Assembly: GCF_017742245.1 (NCBI RefSeq)
Contig: NZ_JAGHKO010000001.1
Span: 587,061 to 651,060 of the forward strand
DNA from: Niastella soli
GTDB taxonomy: Bacteria > Bacteroidota > Bacteroidia > Chitinophagales > Chitinophagaceae
Direction: 5' to 3'
DNA: 64,000 bases
In this document: positions 35,470 through 44,026 of the stretch, piece by piece
Layout of the letters: the number at the start of each line of letters is the position of its first letter
Numbering within the stretch: the first letter of the stretch is position 1
The notes under the pieces: model-generated
Database searches by the model: none
What the model saw: only the letters and a program-made list of their open reading frames with translations
What the model was told of the DNA's origin: nothing
Program-made: the position numbers and the translations under genes

Positions 35470-35802
35470 TTATACCGAGAAACTTTCGCCGCAGGCGCAG
35501 GTCCGGCTGGCATTGGGATTATTAAAGTAAAATCCTTTTCCATTCAGGCCTTCAGAGAATTCCAGGGTGGTATTAAACAGGTACAAAAAGCTTTTCATAT
35601 CGGTAACCACTTTCAGGCCTTTATCTTCAAACACCTGATCCCCCGGTTTTGACTGGTTATCAAAATCCATCTTATAGCTTAGACCCGAACAACCACCCCC
35701 TACAACTGATACCCGTAAAAAATAACCGGCTTCAGCAGTTTGGGAAGATTCTGCCATCAGTTTATCTACTTTCTCTTTTGCTTTATCACTTACAAAAATC
35801 AT
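35470..35802 (-). CDS. HesB/IscA-family iron-sulfur cluster assembly protein
   Basis: This 110-residue A-type Fe-S carrier holds and passes clusters to target enzymes. The three conserved Cys are present: Cys38 (GGGCSGLSY), Cys102 and Cys104 (TCACGESF). The length is normal. It lies 133 bp downstream of the cysteine desulfurase gene on the same strand, so the two probably work together, with the desulfurase giving sulfur. Whether it is IscA, SufA or ErpA in role cannot be told from sequence. Confidence 0.93.
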   Translation of the reverse strand: MIFVSDKAKEKVDKLMAESSQTAEAGYFLRVSVVGGGCSGLSYKMDFDNQSKPGDQVFEDKGLKVVTDMKSFLYLFNTTLEFSEGLNGKGFYFNNPNASRTCACGESFSV

Positions 35803-35935
35803 AATTACTTATTTGATAATGTGCTAGTTAGCTATTTTACTGGTGATTAGCCAACTAATTGTATAACGTATCTTTTGCCGCTTTGTTTAAAGATAACCAA
35901 TTCCAGGTCTATTTCCAAGGATAATTGGTTACATT

Positions 35936-37102
35936 TCAACCAGCTAATTGATTGGTCCTCAATTGTTCCACGGTCTTTTTTACTTTGTCGATCACATAGT
36001 CTATCTGTTCTTCGGTGGTATATCTCCCGATCGAAAAACGGAGCGAACTGTGCGCCAGGTCATCTTCTACTCCCAGTGCTTTTAAAACATAACTGGGTTC
36101 CATGGAAGCGCTGGTACAGGCGGCGCCCGACGACAGGGCTATGTCTTTGTTCAACCCCATCATTAACCCATCGCCATTCACAAAATTAAACGACAGATTG
36201 GCTACATGGGGCAAGCGGTTGGTCCTGCTGCCATTTACGTAGGTAGCATCCAGTTGCAGCAGGGCATTTTCCAGTTTATTACGCAGGCGGCCCATGCGTT
36301 CCCCATCTGCTTTCAACTGCAGGCGGCAAATGTCGGCTGCTTTTCCAAAACCGGCAATACCGGGCACATTCAGGGTGCCACTACGCATACCTTTTTCATG
36401 GCCACCGCCATCCATTTGGGCGGTCAATCGTACTCGGGGATTCTTACGCCGTACGTAGATGGCCCCTACGCCTTTGGGCCCATACATTTTATGGGCACTG
36501 CAGGTAAGGATGTCGATATTGTCTTTTATAACATCAACGGGTATTTTACCGGCAGCCTGGGTAGCATCGGTAAAAAATAATACGCTGTGTTTTTTGGCAA
36601 TCACTCCTATTTCTTTTATGGGTTGAATGGTACCTGTTTCATTATTAGCGTACATGATGGCAATGAGAATAGTGCGGGGAGTAATGGCCGCTTCCAGCTG
36701 CTGCAGATCTATTAAGCCTTCTTTATCTACAGGAAGATAGGTTACGGAACCACCCAGTTTTTCAATATGCCTGCAGGTATCCAGTACGGCCTTGTGCTCG
36801 GTAACACAGGTAATAAGGTGATTTCCTTTGCCGGCATACATTTCAAAAACGCCTTTTATAGCCAGGTTATCGCCTTCGGTGGCACCAGAAGTAAAGATGA
36901 TCTCTTTGGGTTCGGCCCCAATAAGGCGGGCCACCTGTTCACGGGCATAATCTACTGCTTCTTCGGCCTGCCAGCCAAAGGAATGGCTGCGACTGGCCGC
37001 ATTGCCAAACTGCTCGGTGAAATAAGGCAACATTACTTCCATTACGCCCGGATCGCAAGGAGTGGTTGCATTATGATCGAGATATATGGGTAATTTCAGC
37101 AT
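35936..37102 (-). CDS. Cysteine desulfurase (NifS/IscS type)
   Basis: This PLP enzyme takes sulfur from cysteine for Fe-S clusters and thio-modified tRNA. The 388-residue product has YLDHNATTPCDP at the start, TEHKAVL (His103), the PLP Lys205 in SAHKMYGPKG and the catalytic Cys329 in SSGAACTSAS. The length and loop fit the IscS/NifS group rather than SufS. The frame opens at 37129, but a -7 box at 37132-37139 sits 2 nt from that ATG, so ATG 37102 is more likely. An IscA-like gene follows. Confidence 0.92.
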   Translation of the reverse strand: MLKLPIYLDHNATTPCDPGVMEVMLPYFTEQFGNAASRSHSFGWQAEEAVDYAREQVARLIGAEPKEIIFTSGATEGDNLAIKGVFEMYAGKGNHLITCVTEHKAVLDTCRHIEKLGGSVTYLPVDKEGLIDLQQLEAAITPRTILIAIMYANNETGTIQPIKEIGVIAKKHSVLFFTDATQAAGKIPVDVIKDNIDILTCSAHKMYGPKGVGAIYVRRKNPRVRLTAQMDGGGHEKGMRSGTLNVPGIAGFGKAADICRLQLKADGERMGRLRNKLENALLQLDATYVNGSRTNRLPHVANLSFNFVNGDGLMMGLNKDIALSSGAACTSASMEPSYVLKALGVEDDLAHSSLRFSIGRYTTEEQIDYVIDKVKKTVEQLRTNQLAG

Positions 37103-37131
37103 GCTCACTTGGTGAATTTTCTGATTCATTA

Positions 37132-37139
37132 CAAAATTA
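37132..37139 (-). promoter_or_regulatory. -7 element of the cysteine desulfurase gene
   Basis: TAATTTTG on the minus strand. Its position excludes a start codon at 37129 unless the gene has another promoter. Confidence 0.5.
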
Positions 37140-37191
37140 GGTGGATTCTGGTTACTGGTTGAAGGGGGGCTACATTTTCAGGTGCAACCAT

Positions 37192-37199
37192 TAAATTTG
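37192..37199 (+). promoter_or_regulatory. -7 element of the methylmalonyl-CoA epimerase gene
   Basis: TAAATTTG, 19 nt before the ATG. Confidence 0.5.
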
Positions 37200-37218
37200 C
37201 GACTATTAACTATATGAT

Positions 37219-37623
37219 ATGCTGAAAGTTGAACACATTGGCATTGCCGTTCGCGAATTATCGAAATCGGTGCCGCTGTTTGAAAAACTGCTAAACACAC
37301 CCTGTTATAAAACAGAACAGGTGGAAAGCGAACAGGTGTCTACCGCTTTTTTTAAAACCGGTGATACCAAGATAGAATTGTTGGAAAGCAGTAGTGCCGA
37401 GGGCGTTATTGCCCGGTTCATTGATAAAAAAGGGGAGGGCATCCATCATATTGCTTTTGAAGTGACAGATATTGAGGCAGAAATGAAAAGACTGGTAAAT
37501 GAAGGGTTTGTGCTGCTGAATGAACAACCAAAACGAGGGGCTGATAACAAATTAGTTTGCTTTCTGCATCCTAAGAATACGAATGGGGTTTTGGTTGAGC
37601 TTTGTATGGAGATAAAAGGTTAA
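37219..37623 (+). CDS. mce: Methylmalonyl-CoA epimerase
   Basis: This vicinal-oxygen-chelate enzyme interconverts (S)- and (R)-methylmalonyl-CoA on the way between propionyl-CoA and succinyl-CoA. The 134-residue protein has the VOC start MLKVEHIGIAV with metal His6, a second metal His in GEGIHHIAFEV and the C-terminal metal Glu in GVLVELC. The length is typical. It is divergent from the desulfurase gene. The B12-binding mutase subunit 13 kb away belongs to the same kind of chemistry. A heptamer array begins at the base after its stop codon. Confidence 0.93.
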   Translation: MLKVEHIGIAVRELSKSVPLFEKLLNTPCYKTEQVESEQVSTAFFKTGDTKIELLESSSAEGVIARFIDKKGEGIHHIAFEVTDIEAEMKRLVNEGFVLLNEQPKRGADNKLVCFLHPKNTNGVLVELCMEIKG

Positions 37624-37753
37624 AGGCAGTAGGCAATAAGGAATGGGCAATGGGGAAAAGGCAGATGGGCAGAGAGAAAAGGCTGCCACAGTTTACCGAA
37701 AATCTTCACTTCAATCCCTTGTTAACTGATCAACTGGTTAACTGGTCAACTTA
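37624..37753 (+). repeat. Composite intergenic repeat module 2 (7-mers then 8-mers)
   Basis: Eight 7-bp units at 37624-37679 (AGGCAGT, AGGCAAT, AAGGAAT, GGGCAAT, GGGGAAA, AGGCAGA, TGGGCAG, AGAGAAA) start right after the mce stop codon. Four 8-bp units at 37722-37753 (TTAACTGA, TCAACTGG, TTAACTGG, TCAACTTA) end 1 nt before the convergent MarR stop codon. The whole gap is made of the module. Confidence 0.8.
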
Positions 37754-37754
37754 C

Positions 37755-38357
37755 TTACTCCATCTTATGTTCAGGGCATTCAATGCGCAACTCATCAACG
37801 ACGAGTGATTTTTGCATGAGATTACAATAGTGTGTCTGCTGGCGGTCACCATTGTAATAATAACAGGTATAACACATGCGTTGCGTGCTAATAATACCGT
37901 TTTGATTTAACCGGAATATCAGATCAAGCACCGAGAGCAGGAACTCATTTTTTTGCTGTGGCGACAAAGTAGCAATAGCGCCATCTAACGGTTTGGTAAA
38001 GTTTTCGATCAGCCCGGTCAACTTCATGCCCTTATCAGTAAGCGAAAAGTTAAAACTGCGGGAATCGAGCATGTCATCGGCTCTTTCGATCAGTCCTTTT
38101 TGTTCCAGTACTTTTATTGAGTCGCTGATAGTGGCCTTGGTCATGTTAAACTCCCGGGCCATAGAGGCAATGCGACGTTGTTTATCGGAGTTATGGTATT
38201 TAATAAAAATTAGTAGCTGCATTTGTATGGGACTAAGCTTGTGTTCCTTGGCTTCCATCCATAACAATACTCTGAAGACTTCAGAAATCTTTTCCAAAGC
38301 GGCTACTATCTTGTAGTCTACGTTAGTAATATGACGCTCCGGGTCAAATGCTGACAT
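37755..38357 (-). CDS. MarR-family regulator with a C-terminal four-Cys module
   Basis: This 200-residue winged-helix protein has its DNA-binding domain at about 40-120 (LSPIQMQLL, MTKATISDSIKVLEQKGLI, wing with DSRSFNFSLTDKG). After a dimerisation helix comes an unusual tail (about 160-198) with Cys162 and Cys165 (CYTC), Cys178 (HYC), Cys194 and His197 (ECPEH), spaced like a zinc or Fe-S site. The tail suggests metal or redox sensing. No obvious target gene is adjacent; the upstream gap of 200 bp is on its own side. The function is inferred from family only. Confidence 0.87.
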   Translation of the reverse strand: MSAFDPERHITNVDYKIVAALEKISEVFRVLLWMEAKEHKLSPIQMQLLIFIKYHNSDKQRRIASMAREFNMTKATISDSIKVLEQKGLIERADDMLDSRSFNFSLTDKGMKLTGLIENFTKPLDGAIATLSPQQKNEFLLSVLDLIFRLNQNGIISTQRMCYTCYYYNGDRQQTHYCNLMQKSLVVDELRIECPEHKME

Positions 38358-38499
38358 GACATGGCAATTGCTTAAAGATACAGACTTAACCCGATGAATA
38401 AAATACCCCCCAAGGTTAATAACTCACCCTTACACTTAAATAAAAAACAGAAAATACTGTAACTGCGTTGGTTATGTTAAAAAAATATTGCCTAAAATA

Positions 38500-38528
38500 A
38501 AAAAGTTCCCCTGTAGACACAGGGGAAC
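38500..38528 (-). terminator. Terminator of the T9SS cargo gene
   Basis: GTTCCCCTGT/ACAGGGGAAC is a perfect 10-bp stem with a 4-nt loop; on the minus strand a T run follows. Confidence 0.85.
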
Positions 38529-38563
38529 CATTACTGTTTACCTAATATGAGGACCATTTAAAC

Positions 38564-39523
38564 CTACAATGCAATTTTCTTAACCTCGCTCCATCCTTTG
38601 CTATCGCTTACTCGTACTGCATACACACCGGAGCCAGCACTCATTGCATTAACAACAAGCCGGTAAGAAGCCTGACTAAATTCTTTACGCACTATAACCT
38701 GTCCGCTCATGTTTATCAACTGTATGGAAACGTTATCTTTTATCTCGCTGTTAAAATCGACCACTACGGTTTTGTTTGAAGAAGCATAAATGTTGGCTAC
38801 CGTAGCTTCATTGTAGCGTACTGCCCGAACGGTAGAATAATATGCTGCACCATTTTTATCAACCTGACGTAAGCGGTAATACGCAACCGCATCTGTAACA
38901 TTTTTATCAGTATAAGTGTATCTATTAATGGCTGCTGAGGTACCCGCGCCTGCTACTGTTGCAACCTGTTTCCAAGATTTGCCGTCGGTACTTTTTTCTA
39001 TTGCATAGTAGGCGTTGTTCACCTCTTCACTGGTTGACCAGAAAATCTGAATATTAACACCCTGGCGGATTACATAAAACGATTGAAAGCTTACGGCCAG
39101 CACAACCCAGGGTTGAAAACCTCCAGAGCCACCATCTGCATACTTGGGTCCGACGACCGGGGGATCTGAGCCATTCCATATCTCGGAGCCAATCTTTATT
39201 TTATCACTGTTTCCATCCCCGATTATTTTGCCACCGGTTTGTACAAATATTTTGCTGGTGTTGTCCAGGTCTAGTTTGCCGTTGTTGGTAAGGTCCAACA
39301 ACCCATATACTATAATTACAACATGATTCAGGTTATTAATGTTGGAATTAACTGTTACGGTGTCACCGGCGGAAATTACGATGGTGTCATTAGATACAGG
39401 CTTTGTGCCGGCATTCCAGGTACCGCCGGTTTCCCAATCATCATCCTTCGTCGAAAATTTTATGGTTGCCATCAGGCTGGTAGCCGTTAGCAGGGTTAAA
39501 AGGGTTACGAAAAGGGCTTTCAT
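38564..39523 (-). CDS. Secreted protein with T9SS type A sorting domain
   Basis: This 319-residue exported protein has a signal peptide (MKALFVTLLTLLTATSLMA). The next 110 residues (DDWETGGTWNAGTKPVSNDTI and a VTV/LDL/IFV ladder) look like a G8-like or small beta-helix domain. A fibronectin-like segment (IQIFWSTSEEVNNAYYAIEKS) follows, and the last 75 residues are a T9SS type A tail (SGQVIVRKEF...GVYAVRVSD...VKKIAL). It is therefore secreted or surface-bound via T9SS. Its function is unknown. The start at 39523 begins the signal peptide; the longer frame is not supported. Confidence 0.85.
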   Translation of the reverse strand: MKALFVTLLTLLTATSLMATIKFSTKDDDWETGGTWNAGTKPVSNDTIVISAGDTVTVNSNINNLNHVVIIVYGLLDLTNNGKLDLDNTSKIFVQTGGKIIGDGNSDKIKIGSEIWNGSDPPVVGPKYADGGSGGFQPWVVLAVSFQSFYVIRQGVNIQIFWSTSEEVNNAYYAIEKSTDGKSWKQVATVAGAGTSAAINRYTYTDKNVTDAVAYYRLRQVDKNGAAYYSTVRAVRYNEATVANIYASSNKTVVVDFNSEIKDNVSIQLINMSGQVIVRKEFSQASYRLVVNAMSAGSGVYAVRVSDSKGWSEVKKIAL

Positions 39524-39865
39524 CGGGTAAACAGTTTGATGGTATAATGTTTTCAATACACGTACCTGTTTTTTTTGGCATAGGTAAAAAGAACACAAAA
39601 GACGATACCGGAATTGGTCAATTAAGCTTATATCTAATTGATTGTCACTTATCCTTTTTTCTTTCCCACATTCTCAAAAAAAATAATATTCCCTATCGGT
39701 TGGCTATAGCCCAACCAGCGGAATTTTTCCCATGAATGGAAAAAAAGTACAATAAGTGGAATTATTTAATAGGTATTAGTGGGTTTTAGGGAAAAAACTA
39801 ATGGTTCCAGAGAGAATTTAGCAGGTATAAAGGTCCACCCCAGCAGAGGCGGGGCCATTTTGATG

Positions 39866-39909
39866 AACTCCCAGACAACTCCCCTACGACCCTGCTACAA
39901 CTCCGCTAC
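39866..39909 (+). repeat. 11-bp-period array, AACTCCSCTAC type
   Basis: Four units in exact phase: AACTCCCAGAC, AACTCCCCTAC, GACCCTGCTAC, AACTCCGCTAC. It has the same period as the array at 35263 but a different word. Confidence 0.7.
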
Positions 39910-39963
39910 AGGCGCTGAGGTCGTAGAATACCTATACACCTGAAGTATAAGTCCAGAAGTGGG

Positions 39964-40156
39964 AAGTTGACCAGTTAACAGGGTTAATAGGTTGACAAGG
40001 GAAGTAGGCCGTAAGAAGTTGACCGGTTGACCAGTTGATCAGGAAGAATTCGGCTGGAAGGAGGTATTGGTTAGAAAGTTGGAGGTTGATGGAGGATAGA
40101 TCCTGCCCCGCCCGAATTTCGCGAAACCACTGCCGACTGCCGATTCACGATTGAAC
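39964..40156 (-). repeat. Composite intergenic repeat module 3 (inverted orientation)
   Basis: Read on the minus strand the order is 7-mers (40129-40156: ACTGCCG twice, ATTCACG, ATTGAAC on plus), the GCCCGAATTTCGC element (40110-40139), then 8/9-mers (40016-40039 and about 39964-40000) on the GTTGAC/GTTAAC core. It is the same order as in modules 1, 2 and 4. Confidence 0.7.
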
Positions 40157-40190
40157 CTTGTGAATGCGGCTGTCCTTAAAAACAAGTTGC

Positions 40191-40934
40191 TTAATCTTCC
40201 TCGGGTGGTTCAGTTTTATTGAGGCCCAGTTTATCGATGGCTATGGCGGCGGCAATTTGGCTGGCGTCTTTTTTATTATAGGCTTTGCCCTCGGCCAATA
40301 GTTCGCCATCCACTACGGCGCCAATGGTAAACAGGCGGCGGCCGCCTTCGATGCGTTCGTCGAGGGTTTCAAATTCCAGGTTCTTGCCATTTTTATTGGC
40401 CCAGCCGTATAATTTATTTTTATGATTGATCTCGAGGTTTTCAAGGTCTTCCATATACAAATGGGGTATAATGATGCATTCAAACACCCATTGTTTGGTT
40501 TTTTTGAAACCCCTGTCCAGATAAATGGCGCCTACCACTGCTTCGAGGGTATTACCAAAGATCTGGCTCATTTTAAGTGAGTTATCGAACTTATTGTAGA
40601 AGGTGATCTTTTTTAAACCCATTTTGATGGCGATCTCATTGAGTTTATTCCGGTTCACCATTTTGGACCGCATTTCGGTAAGAAAGCCTTCTTCTTTGTA
40701 TGGGTATTTTTTAAAAAGAAAATCGGCTACAATACCACTGAGAATGGCGTCTCCGAGGTATTCGAGCCGTTCATTATTTTCATCGGCACTATCCCTTACC
40801 GACCTATGGGTAAGGGCAGCCTTATATAATGCGAGCTTGCCCGGGGTAAAACCCAGTACATTGCGCAGATTCTTTTTAAAAGAAAGATTCTCTTCTTTGC
40901 CTAAAAAGCGGTCCAGGATTCCCACAATTGTCAA
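40191..40934 (-). CDS. rnc: Ribonuclease III
   Basis: RNase III cuts double-stranded RNA, including rRNA precursors. The 247-residue protein has the catalytic signature ERLEYLGDAIL (55-65) with metal-binding Glu and Asp, a second acidic site in NTLEAVVGAIYLD, and a C-terminal double-stranded RNA-binding domain (about 168-240, GAVVDGELLAEGKAYNKKDASQIAA). There is no ATG in position: the start is TTG at 40934 or GTG at 40925. It follows fabF on the same strand, the acpP-fabF-rnc order seen in Bacteroidota. Confidence 0.94.
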   Translation of the reverse strand: MTIVGILDRFLGKEENLSFKKNLRNVLGFTPGKLALYKAALTHRSVRDSADENNERLEYLGDAILSGIVADFLFKKYPYKEEGFLTEMRSKMVNRNKLNEIAIKMGLKKITFYNKFDNSLKMSQIFGNTLEAVVGAIYLDRGFKKTKQWVFECIIIPHLYMEDLENLEINHKNKLYGWANKNGKNLEFETLDERIEGGRRLFTIGAVVDGELLAEGKAYNKKDASQIAAAIAIDKLGLNKTEPPEED

Positions 40935-41029
40935 TCTACTAATTTTTCATTAAGCCAAAAAATCATAAATAGGGCTGGGACTCCGCAATCATCAAAAACA
41001 TAGTACTTCAACAACTCAAAGCGTAGAAA

Positions 41030-42283
41030 CTACGCTTCAAACTTTTTCACGATTACGCAGGCGTTATGCCCTCCAAACCCGAATGTATTACTTAATGCAG
41101 CACGAACAGTGCGCTGCTGGGCTTTTTCAAAGGTGAAATTTAATCGGGCATCCAGCTCAGGGTCGTCGGTGAAATGGTTGATAGTAGGCGGTACAATATC
41201 GTGTACCACGGCCTGAATACAGGCTATTGCTTCTATCACCCCGGCGGCTCCTAAACAGTGACCCGTCATGGATTTTGTAGAACTGATGTTCACTTTAAAG
41301 GCATGTTCACCAAAAACATCGGTAATTGCTTTTACTTCTGCAATATCGCCCAAAGGAGTTGAAGTTCCATGGGTATTGACATAATCAATATCCTCGGGCT
41401 TCATGCCTGCATCTTCAAAAGCAACTAACATTACATTTTTGGCTCCCAGTCCTTCCGGATGTGGGGCTGTAATATGATGCGCATCGGCTGTAGCTCCACA
41501 ACCTGCAATTTCGCAATAAATTTTAGCTCCACGTTTCAGCGCGTGCTCTAATTCTTCTACAACCAGCGTACCTGAGCCTTCACCCATAACAAAACCATCA
41601 CGGTCTTTATCGTACGGGCGGCTGGCCGATTTTGGATCGTCATTACGCTCGCTCAGGGCTTTCATGGCGTTGAAACCACCCACCCCAGCTTCGCTGATAA
41701 CACTTTCAGCGCCACCGGTAAGAATGATATCCGCCTTGCCTAACCTGATGAGGTTAAATGCGTCCATAATGGCGTTGGTAGAAGATGCACAGGCACTTAC
41801 TACCGCAAAATTGGGACCACGGAAGCCATGCCGCATGGAAATGTGACCAGCTGCAATATCCAGGATCATTTTGGGAATGAAGAAAGGATTGAAGCGGGGG
41901 GTGCCATCGCCTTTGGCGAAGTTTACCACTTCTTCCTGGAAGGTAATAAGGCCGCCAATTCCGCTGGCAAAAACAACGCCTACCCGGTCAACATTGACAT
42001 TATCTTTATTAATGCCGGCGTCGATGACTGCCATATCACTGGAGATAATAGCAGTTTGGGTAAAACGGTCAATTTTGCGGGCCTCTTTCCGATCGAGGAA
42101 ATTTAATGGGTCGAAATTCTTCAACTCGCAAGCAAAGCGGGTTTTGAATTTTGAAGCATCAAACTGGGTAATAAAATCGGCACCGGACACTCCGTTTAAG
42201 AGTCCGTTCCAATATTCCTGTAAATTATTTCCGATAGGTGTGAGGGCACCAATTCCGGTTACAACAACTCGTTTCAATTGCAT
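41030..42283 (-). CDS. fabF: Beta-ketoacyl-ACP synthase II
   Basis: FabF extends the growing acyl-ACP chain by condensation with malonyl-ACP. The 417-residue thiolase-fold enzyme has the active Cys165 (VSACASSTNAI) and catalytic His residues in NTHGTSTPLGD and SMTGHCLGAAG, all intact. It lies 109 bp downstream of acpP, its acyl carrier partner, and upstream of rnc, forming the classic cluster. Confidence 0.96.
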   Translation of the reverse strand: MQLKRVVVTGIGALTPIGNNLQEYWNGLLNGVSGADFITQFDASKFKTRFACELKNFDPLNFLDRKEARKIDRFTQTAIISSDMAVIDAGINKDNVNVDRVGVVFASGIGGLITFQEEVVNFAKGDGTPRFNPFFIPKMILDIAAGHISMRHGFRGPNFAVVSACASSTNAIMDAFNLIRLGKADIILTGGAESVISEAGVGGFNAMKALSERNDDPKSASRPYDKDRDGFVMGEGSGTLVVEELEHALKRGAKIYCEIAGCGATADAHHITAPHPEGLGAKNVMLVAFEDAGMKPEDIDYVNTHGTSTPLGDIAEVKAITDVFGEHAFKVNISSTKSMTGHCLGAAGVIEAIACIQAVVHDIVPPTINHFTDDPELDARLNFTFEKAQQRTVRAALSNTFGFGGHNACVIVKKFEA

Positions 42284-42392
42284 AGCTCTTGCCAGAGGGA
42301 GTTTTTAAGTAAGAAATCCGCTTTCGCAGCATGCGCCCAGCTATCGAAAGCGGATTTAATTTATTGCACCTGATCTACAAAATTCAAATTAC

Positions 42393-42632
42393 TTAGACCT
42401 TAGCGTGCTCTTCTAAGTAAGCAACAGCCTGGCCAACAGTGGTAATTGTTTCGGCCTGTTCATCAGGGATGGAAATATTGAACTCCTTTTCAAATTCCAT
42501 AATTAATTCCACGGTGTCGAGAGAATCGGCACCTAAATCATTGGTGAAAGAAGCCTCATTGGTAACTTCTGCTTCTTCTACACCAAGCTTATCAACAATG
42601 ATCTTTTTAACTCTTGTTGCGATGTCTGACAT
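42393..42632 (-). CDS. acpP: Acyl carrier protein
   Basis: This 79-residue acidic carrier holds acyl chains on a phosphopantetheine arm. The attachment Ser37 lies in [13 protein letters not shown], the standard motif. It is the first gene of acpP-fabF-rnc, with a good promoter at 42657-42685. Confidence 0.97.
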   Translation of the reverse strand: MSDIATRVKKIIVDKLGVEEAEVTNEASFTNDLGADSLDTVELIMEFEKEFNISIPDEQAETITTVGQAVAYLEEHAKV

Positions 42633-42656
42633 TTTTGTAAAGTTTAGTTACGGCTG

Positions 42657-42685
42657 CAAAAATATAGATTTTGGAATAACGACAA
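42657..42685 (-). promoter_or_regulatory. Promoter of the acpP-fabF-rnc cluster
   Basis: Minus strand: TTG (42683-42685), 18-bp spacer, TATTTTTG (42657-42664), about 24 nt before the acpP ATG. Confidence 0.65.
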
Positions 42686-42893
42686 TAAAAGGCTGGTTTT
42701 TAATTAATCTTTCTAAGATTTTGTGGTTTACCGGTTTTATTGTAAAATTCAGCCCCCCTACAGCCGCCGGGGGCCCCCTTAAACGGCATTTGGGCAATTT
42801 TATGCTATACCGGCACTTTTATTTTTCACCCGGCTAATGGGGGCTGATAAACGGTAAATCCTTATATTGCAGCGCACTACCCAATTAGTCGGC

Positions 42894-43322
42894 ATGGCTT
42901 TAAAAATAATAGATCACGGTTCCCGGGAATACCAGCAGATGGTTCACCTGCGTAATGAAATTTTACGCAGACCGCTGGGTTTGCAATTTACCCCCGAAGA
43001 ACTGGAAAAGGAAAAAGAGGAGATTCTGATAGGCGCCTTTGAGGAAGAAAAGATGCTGGGATGCTGTATGCTTATTATGGAGGCCCCCAGTTCCGTTCGT
43101 TTACGCCAGATGGCCGTTTTAAATAACCTGCAGGGAAAAGGCATTGGCCGGGCCCTGATGCAGTTTGCCGAAAATATTGCCCGCGACCGCGGTTTCCAAA
43201 AAATAACCATGCATGCCCGCAAAACAGCCGTTGGCTTTTATGAAAAGCTCGGTTACCGGATCAGCGGCCAGGAGTTTGAAGAGGTGACCATCCCCCACTT
43301 TATTATGGAAAAGATGCTCTAA
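42894..43322 (+). CDS. GNAT-family N-acetyltransferase
   Basis: This 142-residue acetyl-CoA-dependent acyltransferase has the acetyl-CoA loop LQGKGIGRALM (about 79-89) after the strand RLRQMAVL, and the C-terminal AVGFYEKLGYRISG segment of the fold. The substrate cannot be told. ATG 42894 is used; an upstream TTG gives a less likely start. The gene stands alone, with a small terminator at 43370-43397. Confidence 0.88.
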   Translation: MALKIIDHGSREYQQMVHLRNEILRRPLGLQFTPEELEKEKEEILIGAFEEEKMLGCCMLIMEAPSSVRLRQMAVLNNLQGKGIGRALMQFAENIARDRGFQKITMHARKTAVGFYEKLGYRISGQEFEEVTIPHFIMEKML

Positions 43323-43369
43323 ATTTTAATTAAAGTCTAATTTGGATTTAATTTAATACACCGACCTCA

Positions 43370-43397
43370 CGCCCCTATATGGGAGTAGGGCGGTTTT
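43370..43397 (+). terminator. Terminator after the GNAT gene
   Basis: CGCCCCTA pairs with TAGGGCG (one unpaired C) around an 8-nt loop, then GTTTTT. Confidence 0.6.
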
Positions 43398-43429
43398 TCG
43401 TATTTTAGCTATATAATTATATTTAAGAA

Positions 43430-44026
43430 ATGGGTGCACCGGCAATGAAATACGTTTCTCCCCAGGAATACCTGGAAATGGAAAGGGAGTCCCCGATAAA
43501 ACATCAATATCTTGATGGTGAAGTGGTTGCCATGTCTGGTGCGTCTTTAGCTCATAATTATATTGTTGGTAATTTACTACGGGAAATTGGAGGATTTCTC
43601 AAAGGTAAAAGTTGTAGAATAAACCCCAGTGATCTTCGCATAAGTATTCCTCCAGCCAATTCTTATACTTATCCCGACGCCACTATTATTTGTGGTAAAC
43701 CGGAAATGGAAGATGACAAATTTGATACTGCCAGAAATCCCTCCGTTATATTTGAAGTATTGTCTGGCTCCACTAAAGATTATGATAAAGGCAACAAATT
43801 TTTATACTACCAACGCATTCCAGCCCTGAAGGAATATATTTTGATTGATTCGTTTAAAAAGTATGCGGTTATTTATACCCGCCAGTCTACCGATTTATGG
43901 AAAGTCGAAACTTTTGAGGCTGAAAATTCAACACTTCCTATAAAGACTATTGATTACAAGCTTAGCTTTGATGATCTATATTCTGATGTAACATTTAAGG
44001 ATGCCCCTCCGACAATTACGCCGTAG
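43430..44026 (+). CDS. Uma2-family (DUF820) PD-(D/E)XK-like protein
   Basis: This 198-residue protein has the restriction-endonuclease-like Uma2 fold. The segments [28 protein letters not shown] and [24 protein letters not shown] hold the likely catalytic Asp, Glu and Lys residues. The family is abundant in cyanobacteria and scattered in Bacteroidota; its biological role is not known. Its 3' end overlaps the convergent mfd gene by 11 bp. No partner gene of a toxin-antitoxin or restriction system is adjacent. A second ATG at 43445 is possible. Confidence 0.85.
   Translation: MGAPAMKYVSPQEYLEMERESPIKHQYLDGEVVAMSGASLAHNYIVGNLLREIGGFLKGKSCRINPSDLRISIPPANSYTYPDATIICGKPEMEDDKFDTARNPSVIFEVLSGSTKDYDKGNKFLYYQRIPALKEYILIDSFKKYAVIYTRQSTDLWKVETFEAENSTLPIKTIDYKLSFDDLYSDVTFKDAPPTITP

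Larger units (their letters stand above)
39524..40190. other. 667-bp gap with repeats
   Basis: No gene is visible. It carries a CCCC/GGGG small hairpin near 39838-39854, an 11-bp-period array (39866-39909), a CTACGACC/GGTCGTAG inverted repeat across it, and composite module 3 (39964-40156). Confidence 0.6.
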
